Below are positions 43,166 to 52,235 of a stretch of 64,000 nt of DNA, piece after piece (the stretch's first letter is position 1; every line of letters starts with the position of its first letter). A program made the position numbers and the translations under genes. The stretch comes from Chryseobacterium taiwanense. GTDB lineage: Bacteria > Bacteroidota > Bacteroidia > Flavobacteriales > Weeksellaceae. The stretch is taken from NCBI RefSeq assembly GCF_000813825.1, contig NZ_JWTA01000009.1, positions 1 to 64,000 on the forward strand. The letters are read 5' to 3'. The notes under the pieces are model-generated. The model worked only from the letters and a program-made list of their open reading frames with translations. It did no database searches and was not told where the DNA came from.

Positions 43166-44923
43166 ATGAAAAAACAAGATACCTGGGGAATTATCAAGAG
43201 GCTGTTCTTTATCGGGATGAAGTTTCGTTCTTGGTTCATCATGACGCTGATTATCTCCATTTTACTGGCAATGGTTTCCACGTATAGGCCTTATCTTACA
43301 ATGGAAGTTGTAGATAATGATATCACGAAGCTACAAGACAAAGCACTTATGATGAAACATATCTACTTATTGGTAGGTCTTGTTTTTGCCGAAACGATCT
43401 TAAACTTTTTCTTAGTTTATTTCTCCAACTATATTTCACAAAATGTAATCAGAGATATCAGAGAAAGGCTTTACAGTAAGCTGATCTATTTTAAAACATC
43501 ATTTTTTGATAAAACTCCAATCGGGCAACTGGTAACAAGAGCTGTAGGTGATGTTGAGACTATTGCAACAGTTTATACAGACGGATTCCTGATGGTGTTC
43601 GGAGACGTGTTGAGGATCATTTTCGTGTTGGTGATGATGTTTAGTACGAATGTTCACCTGAGTTATATTACATTGGCCATTTTGCCATTAATGCTCGTTA
43701 TCACAAGGTTTTTCCAGAAAAGACTGAAGAAAGCTTTTGGTGATGAAAGAAACTGGACAGCGAACCAGAACTCATTTGTTCAGGAAAGACTGGCGGGAAT
43801 GTCTATTATTCAGGTATTCAACAGACAGGAATCTGAGTTTAAGAAATTTGATGATATTAACATTACTTTGAAAGGAGCATTGTTGAGAACGGTTTTCATT
43901 TTCTCTTTGTTCTTTCCTGTAGTTGAATTAATCTCTTCACTTTTTATCGGATTTATTCTTTTCTATGGCGGGTATATTACCATTAGTGCTGGAGTTGTAA
44001 TTGCATTCATTCAATATATTTCTATGTTGATTCGTCCGTTGAGACAGATTGCAGACCGATTTAATAATATTCAGCGAGGGATTGTAGGAGCAGAAAGAGT
44101 ATTGGGATTAATGGATGAAGATTATGCAATGCCGAATACAGGAAAGGTGGTAAAAGACCATTTCGACGGGAAAATAGAATTTCAGGAAGTTCGTTTTGCC
44201 TATGATGAAAAGCAGGAAGTTTTAAAAGGAATCGATTTTAAAGTCAATCCGGGAGAAACTGTAGCGATTGTAGGAGCAACCGGAGCCGGAAAATCTACCA
44301 TTATCAGTTTGATTACAAGATTATATGATATCAATTCAGGGAATATTTTAATTGATGATGTAAACCTTAAAGATTACGAATTATATAACCTGAGAAGTCA
44401 TATTGGAGTGGTGTTGCAGGATGTGTTTCTATTCCATGGAAGTATTTTTGAAAACCTTGCGTTTGGTGACGAAGCCATCACGTTGGATAAAATAAAAGCA
44501 GGGGCAAAAGAAATTGAGGTGGATCAGTTTATTGAACAGCTTCCGGGAGGTTACGATTATGTGGTAAGCGAAAGAGGTTCATCAATTTCATTAGGACAAA
44601 GACAGTTGTTATCGTTTTTAAGAGCTTACCTGTCTGATCCGAAGATTTTAATTCTGGATGAAGCGACTTCTTCTATCGACCACGAAAGTGAGAAATTAAT
44701 CCAGAGAGCGACGGAAAAGATTACGAAAAACAGAACATCCATTATTATTGCGCACCGACTTTCAACCATTGAAAAAGCAGATAAAATTATTGTGATGGAA
44801 CACGGGAAGATTGTTGAAGAAGGAAAACATCTGGAACTTTTAGATAAAAACGGATATTATGCCACGTTGTATAAAGCTCAGTTGAGACATGAAGTGGAAA
44901 TGGAAGAGGAGGAATCTAAATAA
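43166..44923 (+). CDS. ABC transporter, fused permease and ATPase (exporter type)
   Basis: 585 residues. Six membrane segments (about 15-315) form a type I ABC exporter half; the ATPase domain (about 340-580) has Walker A GATGAGKST, signature LGQRQ, Walker B ILILDEATS and the H-loop IAHRLST. It works as a homodimer or with a partner to export lipids, peptides or drugs (MsbA/MdlAB-like); no partner gene is adjacent. A strong terminator follows. Confidence 0.95.
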   Translation: MKKQDTWGIIKRLFFIGMKFRSWFIMTLIISILLAMVSTYRPYLTMEVVDNDITKLQDKALMMKHIYLLVGLVFAETILNFFLVYFSNYISQNVIRDIRERLYSKLIYFKTSFFDKTPIGQLVTRAVGDVETIATVYTDGFLMVFGDVLRIIFVLVMMFSTNVHLSYITLAILPLMLVITRFFQKRLKKAFGDERNWTANQNSFVQERLAGMSIIQVFNRQESEFKKFDDINITLKGALLRTVFIFSLFFPVVELISSLFIGFILFYGGYITISAGVVIAFIQYISMLIRPLRQIADRFNNIQRGIVGAERVLGLMDEDYAMPNTGKVVKDHFDGKIEFQEVRFAYDEKQEVLKGIDFKVNPGETVAIVGATGAGKSTIISLITRLYDINSGNILIDDVNLKDYELYNLRSHIGVVLQDVFLFHGSIFENLAFGDEAITLDKIKAGAKEIEVDQFIEQLPGGYDYVVSERGSSISLGQRQLLSFLRAYLSDPKILILDEATSSIDHESEKLIQRATEKITKNRTSIIIAHRLSTIEKADKIIVMEHGKIVEEGKHLELLDKNGYYATLYKAQLRHEVEMEEEESK

Positions 44924-44943
44924 ATGATAATGTATAAACATAA

Positions 44944-44979
44944 AAAGAGGATAAAATCAATGTTGATTTTATCCTCTTT
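44944..44979. terminator. bidirectional terminator between ABC exporter and DUF4919 gene
   Basis: A 17-bp perfect stem: 44944-44960 with 44963-44979 (core AGAGGATAAAATC), with only a 2-base centre. Convergent genes flank it. Confidence 0.88.
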
Positions 44980-44991
44980 CTTTATTGTTGA

Positions 44992-45660
44992 TTAGAACCT
45001 CCCGTAAAAAATACTTACATCGAAATATAACCCGGGAACTTTATACTTGTCTTTTTCGAATTCCAAATAATCACATTTTCCGGAGTAGCTCTGGGTTTTG
45101 GTTTCCATTTGAAACATATTGAGAAGAACATATTCATCCGGTACCGCAATCACGTGAAATCCTGTTTCACATTTCAGTCCGTCGCCGGAAGAGAGAATAG
45201 CATCCAGCAATCCGTGAAAATTTTTTGACATTTTTTTGGCTGTAGCCTCATCTTTGTTGAGGTGATACAGATAGGCTAAATAGTTGGTTGCGCGAAGATC
45301 AACCGGATTTTCTTCCAGTGCTTCTGTGAAGAACTTAATTCCCCTCGGAAAATCTTTTTCGGTAATGCCTTCACCCAGATAAAATTGTTTCAGTTCGTCA
45401 CTTTTTTTACTGACTTTATAAGGTTTGTAGTTTTTCTGAAATGTAAAGCCAAAATAAAGATGTCTGTAATGCTCGTTCGTAAGAAGAGTATCATTCACTT
45501 TCAGCCTTTTAAGAATGCGCGGATAATAAAATTCTGAACTTTTATCTTCTACATTCTTTTTGATTAGGGCGTAGTCAGGAGCCTGAAATTCCGGCTTCTG
45601 GGCTTGCAGTACTAAAGACAGACTTAAGATCAATAGGGTGAAAAACGCTTTCATATTCAT
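44992..45660 (-). CDS. DUF4919 secreted protein
   Basis: 222 residues from the ATG at 45660 (MNMKAFFTLL; the ATG at 45654 is also possible; an in-frame TTG at 45669 is less likely). A signal peptide ends at LQAQ. The mature part fits DUF4919: EHYRHLYFGFTFQKNYKPY, a tetratricopeptide-like FFTEALEENPVDLRA segment and the C-terminal MFQMETKTQSYSGKCDYLEF. The function is unknown and the protein should be periplasmic. Confidence 0.8.
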   Translation of the reverse strand: MNMKAFFTLLILSLSLVLQAQKPEFQAPDYALIKKNVEDKSSEFYYPRILKRLKVNDTLLTNEHYRHLYFGFTFQKNYKPYKVSKKSDELKQFYLGEGITEKDFPRGIKFFTEALEENPVDLRATNYLAYLYHLNKDEATAKKMSKNFHGLLDAILSSGDGLKCETGFHVIAVPDEYVLLNMFQMETKTQSYSGKCDYLEFEKDKYKVPGLYFDVSIFYGRF

Positions 45661-45881
45661 GGTTTCCAAAGATTTCTTTCGGGAGTAAATATAAGAAATG
45701 TGTAGGGATATAAAGAAAAAGGTTTTTATTTTTCATTTATTTGTGTTATTTGTTAACAAAATCTTATGATTATTTGGATAAATTTATTAACTTTAATGAA
45801 AAATTAAACGGGCCCCCTCAAAAATGGCAGGGTGTTTGAACTAAATTGATCATTTTTTAATTAAAACCAAAATATATATAG

Positions 45882-46094
45882 ATGAAGAATATACAGGATG
45901 AATTTCAAGTTTTTAAAGATGAACTTAGAAAATTGAATATCGATGTGCAGAAAGTAGTAAAAGTAGGAAACGGGAGTATGGATTTCCATGAAGTTTTTTA
46001 TAAGTCACCGAGGTACGAAGATGTGAAGAGTGTGTATGTACAGAGGCATAATTTAGACAATATTTTAGAAAAGTTTAAACAAGCTTATCATTAA
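45882..46094 (+). CDS. small protein of unknown function
   Basis: 70 residues with no signal or membrane segment: an acidic/basic helical N-terminus (IQDEFQVFKDELRKLNIDV), a short strand-like middle (VVKVGNGSMDFHEVFY) and a basic end. No family was recognised. The perfect terminator hairpin 5 bases after the stop supports a real transcription unit. Confidence 0.6.
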   Translation: MKNIQDEFQVFKDELRKLNIDVQKVVKVGNGSMDFHEVFYKSPRYEDVKSVYVQRHNLDNILEKFKQAYH

Positions 46095-46098
46095 ACAT

Positions 46099-46139
46099 AA
46101 AAAATTTGCGGCTCAGAGAATCTGAGCCGCAAATTTTTT
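46099..46139. terminator. bidirectional terminator
   Basis: A 19-bp perfect stem, 46099-46117 with 46121-46139 (core TTTGCGGCTCAGA), loop GAA. It lies between convergent genes. Confidence 0.93.
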
Positions 46140-46156
46140 ATATCTATTCATTACAA

Positions 46157-47449
46157 TTAATCTTTATCCAAAGTAGAAGTTTCTTTCGTGTCTTTCATTC
46201 TTGCGTAGACTACAAAAGAGAAGAAGATACAGATAGTAATATACCAGTAAAAGTAATGTTCTACATTGGCCTGTTTGAACCAAAGTGCAATATATTCTGC
46301 TGTTCCGCCAAAAATAGCGACCGTTAAAGCATAAGGCAGTCCAACTCCTAAGGCTCTCACTTCGGAAGGAAAGAGTTCCGCTTTCACCACGGCATTAATC
46401 GAGGTGTAGCCACTTACAATAATTAGCGCTGACATAATTAAGAAAAACGCACCCCACATTGAAGTGGTATGGCTTAAAGCATTCAGAAGAGGGTAGGTGA
46501 AAACGGTTCCTAAAATTCCGAAACTTAATAATAGCGGTCTTCTTCCAATTTTATCAGATAAAGCTCCAAAAACAGGTTGTAAGCAGGCAAAGATAAAGAG
46601 GGAGATAAAAGAAATAAGTGTAGATTCTTCTTTTGTGAGATGTACCGTATTCACCAAGAATTTCTGCATATAGGTGGTGTAAGTATAGAAAGCCAACGTT
46701 CCGCCTAAAGTTAGTCCTACAACGGTTAATAACGCTTTTGGATGCTTTAATAATTCTTTGATGGTTCCCTTTTTCTTTTCACCGACGTCTTTTTTGTTTT
46801 CAAACGCTTCGGTTTCATGAAGGTTTGATCTTAAATATAAAGCGATCACAGAAAGTAAAGCTCCGATCACAAAAGGAATTCTCCATCCCCAATCTTCCAG
46901 TTGAGCTTCTGTAAGTAATAATTTTTGTAAAATCAATTGAATTCCCAGTGCGATCAATTGTCCGCCAATTAATGTGACGTACTGAAAGCTGGAATAAAAA
47001 CCTCTTCGGTCATTAGTTGCCATTTCGCTGAGGTAGGTTGCGGAAACGCCGTATTCTCCGCCGACACTCAGACCTTGTAATAATCTTGCGATCAATAATA
47101 GGAGTGGAGCTAAAACACCGATTGTTTTATAAGTGGGAGTCAACGCAATTAATAAAGAACCAAAAGACATCAATAAAACCGATAATGTCATTGCTTTTTT
47201 TCTTCCAACCCTATCTGCAATACTTCCGAAAAGCCAGCCTCCGACAGGTCTCATCAGAAAACCGACTGCAAAAATTCCTGCGGTATTTAAAAGTTGTGCC
47301 GTAAGATCCGAATCCGGAAAAAATGAGTTTGAAAAATAAATGGCAAATGCTGCATAGGCATACCAATCGTACCATTCTACCAAGTTTCCTATCGATCCGC
47401 CTACGATAGCTTTAATTCTTTGTGTGGTGGTGATTTGTGATGAATTCAT
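46157..47449 (-). CDS. MFS transporter, metabolite:H+ symporter (KgtP/ProP-like)
   Basis: 430 residues with twelve membrane segments. The MHS-family signatures are present: GNLVEWYDWYAYA in TM1, FLMRPVGGWLFGSIADRVGRK between TM2 and TM3, and RLLQGLSVGGEYG in TM4. Relatives import dicarboxylates, shikimate or betaine with protons. The substrate cannot be assigned. It is alone on its strand in this segment. Confidence 0.92.
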   Translation of the reverse strand: MNSSQITTTQRIKAIVGGSIGNLVEWYDWYAYAAFAIYFSNSFFPDSDLTAQLLNTAGIFAVGFLMRPVGGWLFGSIADRVGRKKAMTLSVLLMSFGSLLIALTPTYKTIGVLAPLLLLIARLLQGLSVGGEYGVSATYLSEMATNDRRGFYSSFQYVTLIGGQLIALGIQLILQKLLLTEAQLEDWGWRIPFVIGALLSVIALYLRSNLHETEAFENKKDVGEKKKGTIKELLKHPKALLTVVGLTLGGTLAFYTYTTYMQKFLVNTVHLTKEESTLISFISLFIFACLQPVFGALSDKIGRRPLLLSFGILGTVFTYPLLNALSHTTSMWGAFFLIMSALIIVSGYTSINAVVKAELFPSEVRALGVGLPYALTVAIFGGTAEYIALWFKQANVEHYFYWYITICIFFSFVVYARMKDTKETSTLDKD

Positions 47450-47477
47450 GGAGGAAAGATATAAATTTTAAATAATT

Positions 47478-48212
47478 TTAATGGAGGTCAACATGATACC
47501 AAGAAATATTGAATAATCCTTTTTTTAAGTCTACATTTATTTCTCTGTCATTATATAATCTATCATATTCATCTTTGGAAACACTTATTTCCTCTTCATT
47601 ATGATTTCCCCAAGGTGTAATTTTTATATAATAACTATCAGAACGCCTACCTTCTACAATTCTTTTGTCAACAACTTTTACAAGGTATTTTTGAGGTTGG
47701 GAATTATCAAAAGTACAATTTGCAGCATAAGTTCCTGCGTAACTATAAATACAAACATTAAAAATAATTGAAGTGTAAATCCACCATTTATTTTTTGTTG
47801 ATTGAGCAATAAGTTTATGAGTAGAAAATAAAATAATGAGAACAATAATGAACGCTATTGTTCCTGGAATTATCATACTGTAAAAACTTTCAAATTCATA
47901 ATCTAATAAAACTCTAATTAAAATTACCCATGCTGTAATATCGATGAAATCAAGAACGTCATATTTTTTATATCCACTTTCATCTTTTGTTATTTCAACT
48001 AAAGAAACTAAGCTAGGTTTCTCAATTCCATTGATTACTATTCCTAAAAGAGGGATAAGCAATAATATCCCGAGAAGAATTTCATAAGGGTGAGGATAAA
48101 ACAAAAACCATAAACAAAAACCGATAGCAACAAATTCAAGCCATGAAAGTTTATGTGTTATTAAATCTGAGAAAAAGGATTTGGATTTCCTATTTTTAGT
48201 TTTTTTTGACAT
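47478..48212 (-). CDS. membrane protein with C-terminal soluble domain, unknown
   Basis: 244 residues. Basic N-terminus, then five or so membrane segments (about 25-160), and a soluble C-terminal domain (about 165-244) ending in VDLKKGLFNISWYHVDL. The end is similar to that of the protein at 54365 (HFKQGLLNINYFNL), so the two may share a domain. No known family was recognised. Confidence 0.65.
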   Translation of the reverse strand: MSKKTKNRKSKSFFSDLITHKLSWLEFVAIGFCLWFLFYPHPYEILLGILLLIPLLGIVINGIEKPSLVSLVEITKDESGYKKYDVLDFIDITAWVILIRVLLDYEFESFYSMIIPGTIAFIIVLIILFSTHKLIAQSTKNKWWIYTSIIFNVCIYSYAGTYAANCTFDNSQPQKYLVKVVDKRIVEGRRSDSYYIKITPWGNHNEEEISVSKDEYDRLYNDREINVDLKKGLFNISWYHVDLH

Positions 48213-48262
48213 TAAATTATCTTACGCGTCAAAAATAAGTATTCCAATACTATCATAAAAAT

Positions 48263-48286
48263 AACCGTTCTTTTTAAAGAACGGTT
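48263..48286 (-). terminator. terminator downstream of the DUF3575 gene
   Basis: AACCGTTCTTT (48263-48273) pairs with AAAGAACGGTT (48276-48286). The minus-strand side is followed by T residues (plus-strand A-run before 48263). Confidence 0.8.
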
Positions 48287-48312
48287 TCAAAAAATATTCA
48301 AATAAAATTTTT

Positions 48313-49065
48313 CTAAAATCTAAATCCTAAAGACAATCCACTTCTAAAACCAATCCATGGACCATCTACTTTTATTCTGGCTCCGTTGGCGTCTGTTTCC
48401 ACGGTGTATTTTACATAAGGAATGTCAAGATCTTCTATTTCTTTTTTCAGCTGAGCCTGCATATCGGGAGTCAAAACAACATCGCTCGTCATGGTGAAGT
48501 CTCCTTTTCCGGCTCCGTAATGTGCTCCTGCAATCCAGAAATCTAACACTAGGTTCTGATTTTTTGTAAGAAAAAATTGTACACCGACCATTAAACCACC
48601 GCTGTTTCCATTCGTGTTTCCGAAACCTTTTAGCGGAATTTGTAAGGTGTTCCCGCTAAATCTGTAATCATAATAAAAGTCAAAAGTGTTGGAAGTTACT
48701 TTTGAATAGCGGTAATAAGGGGCAAAATAAAATCCTTTCCCATATCCGTGTCCGATATAGAAACGGGGTTCTATGGTGAAATTAAAGGCTTTTACTTCAA
48801 GATTCTGAAATCTTTTTTCGTCTTCGTCATTTAAAAATGAATTGATAAATGGAACTTTTCCTTCAGGCATCGTTCCAAATCCCATATTGACTGAAAACCA
48901 ATTGTTAAAAGCTCTTTCATAAGAAAGATTAATGTTTCTGAACGCATAGGCTGTAACATTCGTTTTGACGATATTCATCTTTTCTGAAGATACAGCTCCT
49001 GATTCTTCTTGTGCTTTTATTCCCGAAAAAATAAAACAAAGAAGGATGATGAGATATTTTTTCAT
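48313..49065 (-). CDS. DUF3575 outer-membrane beta-barrel protein
   Basis: 250 residues from the ATG at 49065, which opens a signal peptide (MKKYLIILLCFIFSG, cleavage near IKAQ); the upstream in-frame ATG at 49146 adds a segment that is not signal-like. The mature part has VKTNVTAYAFRNINLSYERAF and ends GFRSGLSLGFRF, a porin-like barrel end. DUF3575 barrels are common outer-membrane proteins of unknown cargo. Confidence 0.8.
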   Translation of the reverse strand: MKKYLIILLCFIFSGIKAQEESGAVSSEKMNIVKTNVTAYAFRNINLSYERAFNNWFSVNMGFGTMPEGKVPFINSFLNDEDEKRFQNLEVKAFNFTIEPRFYIGHGYGKGFYFAPYYRYSKVTSNTFDFYYDYRFSGNTLQIPLKGFGNTNGNSGGLMVGVQFFLTKNQNLVLDFWIAGAHYGAGKGDFTMTSDVVLTPDMQAQLKKEIEDLDIPYVKYTVETDANGARIKVDGPWIGFRSGLSLGFRF

Positions 49066-49203
49066 GATTGTATATTTTAAGATGGTTGTAATAAAAGGGA
49101 ATGCAAAAAACGGGCAAATTTTTAACAGGTATCTGATTTTACCCATTATGATAAGCTTCCAGAAAGGGAATTTCTGAAAAATATTTTTTGTTGGATGAGG
49201 TTT

Positions 49204-50202
49204 TTACTTTTTGATCAGTTTCGTTGTTTCTGTTGGAACATCTTTACCTGAAACTTCAATGAAATAAGCTGCAGATGGTAATTCAGAAATTTGAATTTTT
49301 CCAGATTGAATATCAGATGTTTTTACCAATTTCCCATCTAAGCTGTATATTCTCGCAGTTGAATAATTTCTTGAATCTCCTGAAAATTCAATAAAATCCT
49401 GCGCCGGATTAGGATAGATTTTAAAGTTTTGTTTTTTAGATACAGTATCATTTACTGCTAAAAAGACTTCGTTTAGAACTTGTGCTCCGCTTGTAGACTG
49501 ATTGATGCTAAGTAACGGTACGCTAAGAGTTCCGCTGGTAGAACTTAGTAACGGAAATTTATGCGTGCTGTCAAAATAAGTATAGGCTGTATTTATCACA
49601 CTTCCGATTGGGAAAAGGTAATTGGTATCTGTAGATTGATATAAATTAAAATTCTGTACAGATTTTATTCTTAAAACATTATTATATGTTTTCGGTCCCA
49701 CAATCAGCGTTCCCGAAGCATCTGCTGTAGTAACAATTGTTCCTTTAAATAATCCGGAAGCTGTTGTTGAAGTGAAAGTACCTTTTGCGGTATCCGAATT
49801 TGAGTATCCGAAACTTGCAGGATAGGTAATAAATGTTCCGTTATCGGCTGCAAAATTTAAAGTAGCCGCAGAAGTGATCACTCCTGTAATTTCTAATTGA
49901 GTTGCGGTAGCTTTATATAAAACAGAATTCCCTGTATCAATCATTTTAATGGTAGAACCCGGGTACGTTGTAATCTCAGATGAGGTAGGAGCGATGTAAG
50001 TAACCTGTGAAGCTGCTCCTTGTGTCAAAGATGCGTTGTTGAAGGTCGTATTGGCTCCTGTTGCGGAATTATCAACCGTTCCGTTAACTACAAAGTTATT
50101 CACAATGTCACCAACAAGAGGATCGTTAAATGCTTTGGTAATGGTAGTTTGCGCTGAACACAATCCTGAAAACGCAAGCATAAAAAGTAGAGTTCTTTTC
50201 AT
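49204..50202 (-). CDS. T9SS-sorted secreted protein of unknown function
   Basis: 332 residues. Signal peptide (ending LCSAQ), then about 230 residues rich in T, S, N and G with beta-strand character and no recognised domain, then a type IX C-terminal sorting domain (about 262-332): KIYPNPAQDFIEF at its start and PSAAYFIEVSG near the end. It should be exported to the cell surface. It is monocistronic. Confidence 0.85.
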   Translation of the reverse strand: MKRTLLFMLAFSGLCSAQTTITKAFNDPLVGDIVNNFVVNGTVDNSATGANTTFNNASLTQGAASQVTYIAPTSSEITTYPGSTIKMIDTGNSVLYKATATQLEITGVITSAATLNFAADNGTFITYPASFGYSNSDTAKGTFTSTTASGLFKGTIVTTADASGTLIVGPKTYNNVLRIKSVQNFNLYQSTDTNYLFPIGSVINTAYTYFDSTHKFPLLSSTSGTLSVPLLSINQSTSGAQVLNEVFLAVNDTVSKKQNFKIYPNPAQDFIEFSGDSRNYSTARIYSLDGKLVKTSDIQSGKIQISELPSAAYFIEVSGKDVPTETTKLIKK

Positions 50203-50297
50203 AATTAGAAATTTTGTTAAATATAATTAAAAACTGAGATTTGAAAATGTATTTTCTTTAATCATAATTGTAAAATTTATGATAAGTCATAAAATAA

Positions 50298-50322
50298 AGC
50301 CGTCCAAAACAATTGAACGGCT
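50298..50322 (-). terminator. hairpin downstream of ribB
   Basis: AGCCGT (50298-50303) pairs with ACGGCT (50317-50322), extended by three pairs after one mismatch. It lies 27 bases beyond the ribB stop on the minus strand. Confidence 0.65.
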
Positions 50323-50349
50323 CTTTCTGTGCGCTAAAGCTTCTATTTT

Positions 50350-51000
50350 TTAATTCTGGCTGACAATCATTTTACGATAATGATAAATATCTTCAATCGT
50401 TACCACAGTCATTTCTCTTTTCTCTGCGAAATCTACAATTTCAGGAAGTCTTGCCATCGTTCCGTCCTCGTTGGTCAATTCACAAAGTACGGCATCATTA
50501 CCAAGATTGGCAAGTTGAACCAAGTCTACACTTCCTTCTGTATGACCGCGTCTTTCAAAGACTCCATTTTTTCTGGCGATTAAAGGAAACACATGTCCCG
50601 GACTGGCAATATGCTCTGCTAAGGCATTTTCTGCAATGGCTGTTTTAATAGTTGTCACTCTATCTTTTGCTGAAACTCCGGATTCTACGCCTTCTTTAGC
50701 TTCGATAGAAATGGTAAATGCGGTTTGATTTTTAGAATTGTTGGTTTCGACCATCGGACGAAGATTCAGGTGTTTACTTTTCTCTTCAGAAATGCATAAG
50801 CAGACGATTCCGCTACATTCGCGGATCAAAAGTGCCATGTCTTTTTCTGTGATGGTAGAGGCAGGGAAGATGATATCGCCTTCGTTTTCACGGTTTTCAT
50901 CATCTACTAAAAGGATTCCTTTGCCTTGTTGTAAGGTAAGAAGTGCTTTTTCTACACGTTCTTTCGGACTAGCTCCGAATTTTTCTAATAATTTTTCCAT
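50350..51000 (-). CDS. ribB: 3,4-dihydroxy-2-butanone-4-phosphate synthase
   Basis: 216 residues. It converts ribulose 5-phosphate to the butanone precursor of riboflavin. The conserved block [15 protein letters not shown] lies near residue 28 and the later [13 protein letters not shown] is the substrate loop. It is the stand-alone RibB form, without the GTP cyclohydrolase II half. An FMN riboswitch occupies 51099-51213 upstream, so riboflavin represses it. The start at 51000 gives the normal length. Confidence 0.96.
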   Translation of the reverse strand: MEKLLEKFGASPKERVEKALLTLQQGKGILLVDDENRENEGDIIFPASTITEKDMALLIRECSGIVCLCISEEKSKHLNLRPMVETNNSKNQTAFTISIEAKEGVESGVSAKDRVTTIKTAIAENALAEHIASPGHVFPLIARKNGVFERRGHTEGSVDLVQLANLGNDAVLCELTNEDGTMARLPEIVDFAEKREMTVVTIEDIYHYRKMIVSQN

Positions 51001-51098
51001 GTTATTTTACTTTTAAAAGTTAAAATACACTTCGGTACATGGAAATGAAATACAATACAATGAGTCCATCGAAATAGCCTCACTGATTGTTCCATTTT

Positions 51099-51213
51099 CT
51101 TCTCCCATCCAGACTCTAACTGTCGGTTTTGGAATTTCACCAAATCAGTCCTCTCAAAAGAAAGGAGTCGCGGACTGTAACCGCCGGTAGGGAATTTCAC
51201 CCTGCCCCGAAGA
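51099..51213 (-). promoter_or_regulatory. FMN riboswitch (RFN element)
   Basis: On the minus strand, GGGGCAGGGTGAAATTCCC, then CCGGCGGT, AGTCCGCGA, TTTGGTGAAATTCCAAAACC, GACAGT and GTCTGGATGGGAGAAG appear in the fixed order of the RFN aptamer. FMN binding is expected to reduce ribB expression. The 98 bases between aptamer and ribB ATG have no strong terminator, which favours translational or weak-terminator control. The rest of 51001-51356 holds no gene. Confidence 0.95.
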
Positions 51214-51356
51214 AAACTTATACTAAGTTTTACTGTATGTCTTGTTTAAATTTTTTAATTCATTAATTTTTTGTTTAACGCACAGACTGCTAATTTCGGG
51301 AAGTTTTTTGGAATGAAGAAGAGATGAATATAAAATTTATCAATAGTAAAATTCTG

Positions 51357-51797
51357 TTATTTTTCTCTGCATGCACATTCATGATGTTCATTTATATGTG
51401 TAATCGTCATTTTACAGAGTTTTTCTAAGATGTCAATATTAATGTCAGATAGTCTTTTGATATAAATGCAGGCTTTACCCATCTTAAATTTTCCTAGATG
51501 ATCTAATAAAGGTTTACTTTCTTCAGTTGGCGAATAAACATATAAGGAGAATTCTGCTTTGCGAGGTGAAAAACCAATGATAGGTGCATCACCTTCATGC
51601 CCACTTGCATATTTGTAATGATAACTGCCAAATCCGATGATTGTTGGTCCCCACATTTTAGGTTCAAACCCAGACCAGCTACTCATGAGTTTAATTAATT
51701 GGAAGCTGTCCGATTTCTTCTCATCTTTTTCAACGTATGAATTAATAAAATCAATTACATTGACGGTTGTTTCGTTGGTTTTGTTTGCTTTCGCCAT
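51357..51797 (-). CDS. DUF1801 protein
   Basis: 146 residues, cytosolic. The DUF1801 block is visible: FINSYVEKDEKKSDSFQLIK, then MWGPTIIGFGSYHYKYASG and FSPRKAEFSLYVY, and the C-terminal KACIYIKRLSDINIDIL. The family is a small YdhG/YjhX-like domain of unknown activity. A second DUF1801 gene lies at 54927 on the same strand. Confidence 0.85.
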   Translation of the reverse strand: MAKANKTNETTVNVIDFINSYVEKDEKKSDSFQLIKLMSSWSGFEPKMWGPTIIGFGSYHYKYASGHEGDAPIIGFSPRKAEFSLYVYSPTEESKPLLDHLGKFKMGKACIYIKRLSDINIDILEKLCKMTITHINEHHECACREK

Positions 51798-51822
51798 GAT
51801 AATTTACTTTATATCATTGAAA

Positions 51823-52176
51823 TTATTTTCTCAAGATTTTTTCCATTGTTTTTCCTTTTGCCAATTCATCGATCAGTTTATCGAGATAACGGATGTTTCT
51901 CATAAGCTCTTCTTCAATTTCTTCCACGCGATAGCCACAGATGACTCCTGTTATTAAAGATGAATTAGGATTAATTTGAGGGGCTTCTTCAAAGAATGTT
52001 CTGAAATCGGTTTTGTTCTCCAGAATTTCCTGAAAGCTTTTTTCATCATAACCTGTTAGCCAGAAAATAATTTCATGAACTTCTTCTTTGGTTCGCCCTT
52101 TCTTTTCTGCCTTTTCAATATAGTGTGGATAAACTCCAGCAAAGGACATTTTATAGACTCTTTCGTTGTTTTTCAT
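51823..52176 (-). CDS. DUF2200 protein
   Basis: 117 residues. The pattern [22 protein letters not shown], then [11 protein letters not shown] and [26 protein letters not shown] fits DUF2200, a small all-alpha domain of unknown function. It is cytosolic and lies 26 bases upstream of the DUF1801 gene on the minus strand, probably in one transcript. Confidence 0.85.
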   Translation of the reverse strand: MKNNERVYKMSFAGVYPHYIEKAEKKGRTKEEVHEIIFWLTGYDEKSFQEILENKTDFRTFFEEAPQINPNSSLITGVICGYRVEEIEEELMRNIRYLDKLIDELAKGKTMEKILRK

Positions 52177-52201
52177 TGGTGAAAATTTAATAGATAAAGA
52201 T

Positions 52202-52228
52202 AAAAAAACGCTCTGATTTTTCAGAGCG
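52202..52228 (-). terminator. terminator downstream of the M48 protease gene
   Basis: CGCTCTGA (52209-52216) and TCAGAGCG (52221-52228) with TTTT loop; the minus-strand T-run is the A7 tract at 52202-52208. Confidence 0.9.
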
Positions 52229-52235
52229 ATAATTC

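Noticed and set aside
46106..46327. Plus-strand ORF inside the MHS transporter
   Set aside because: It is the antisense shadow of a well-supported transporter gene.
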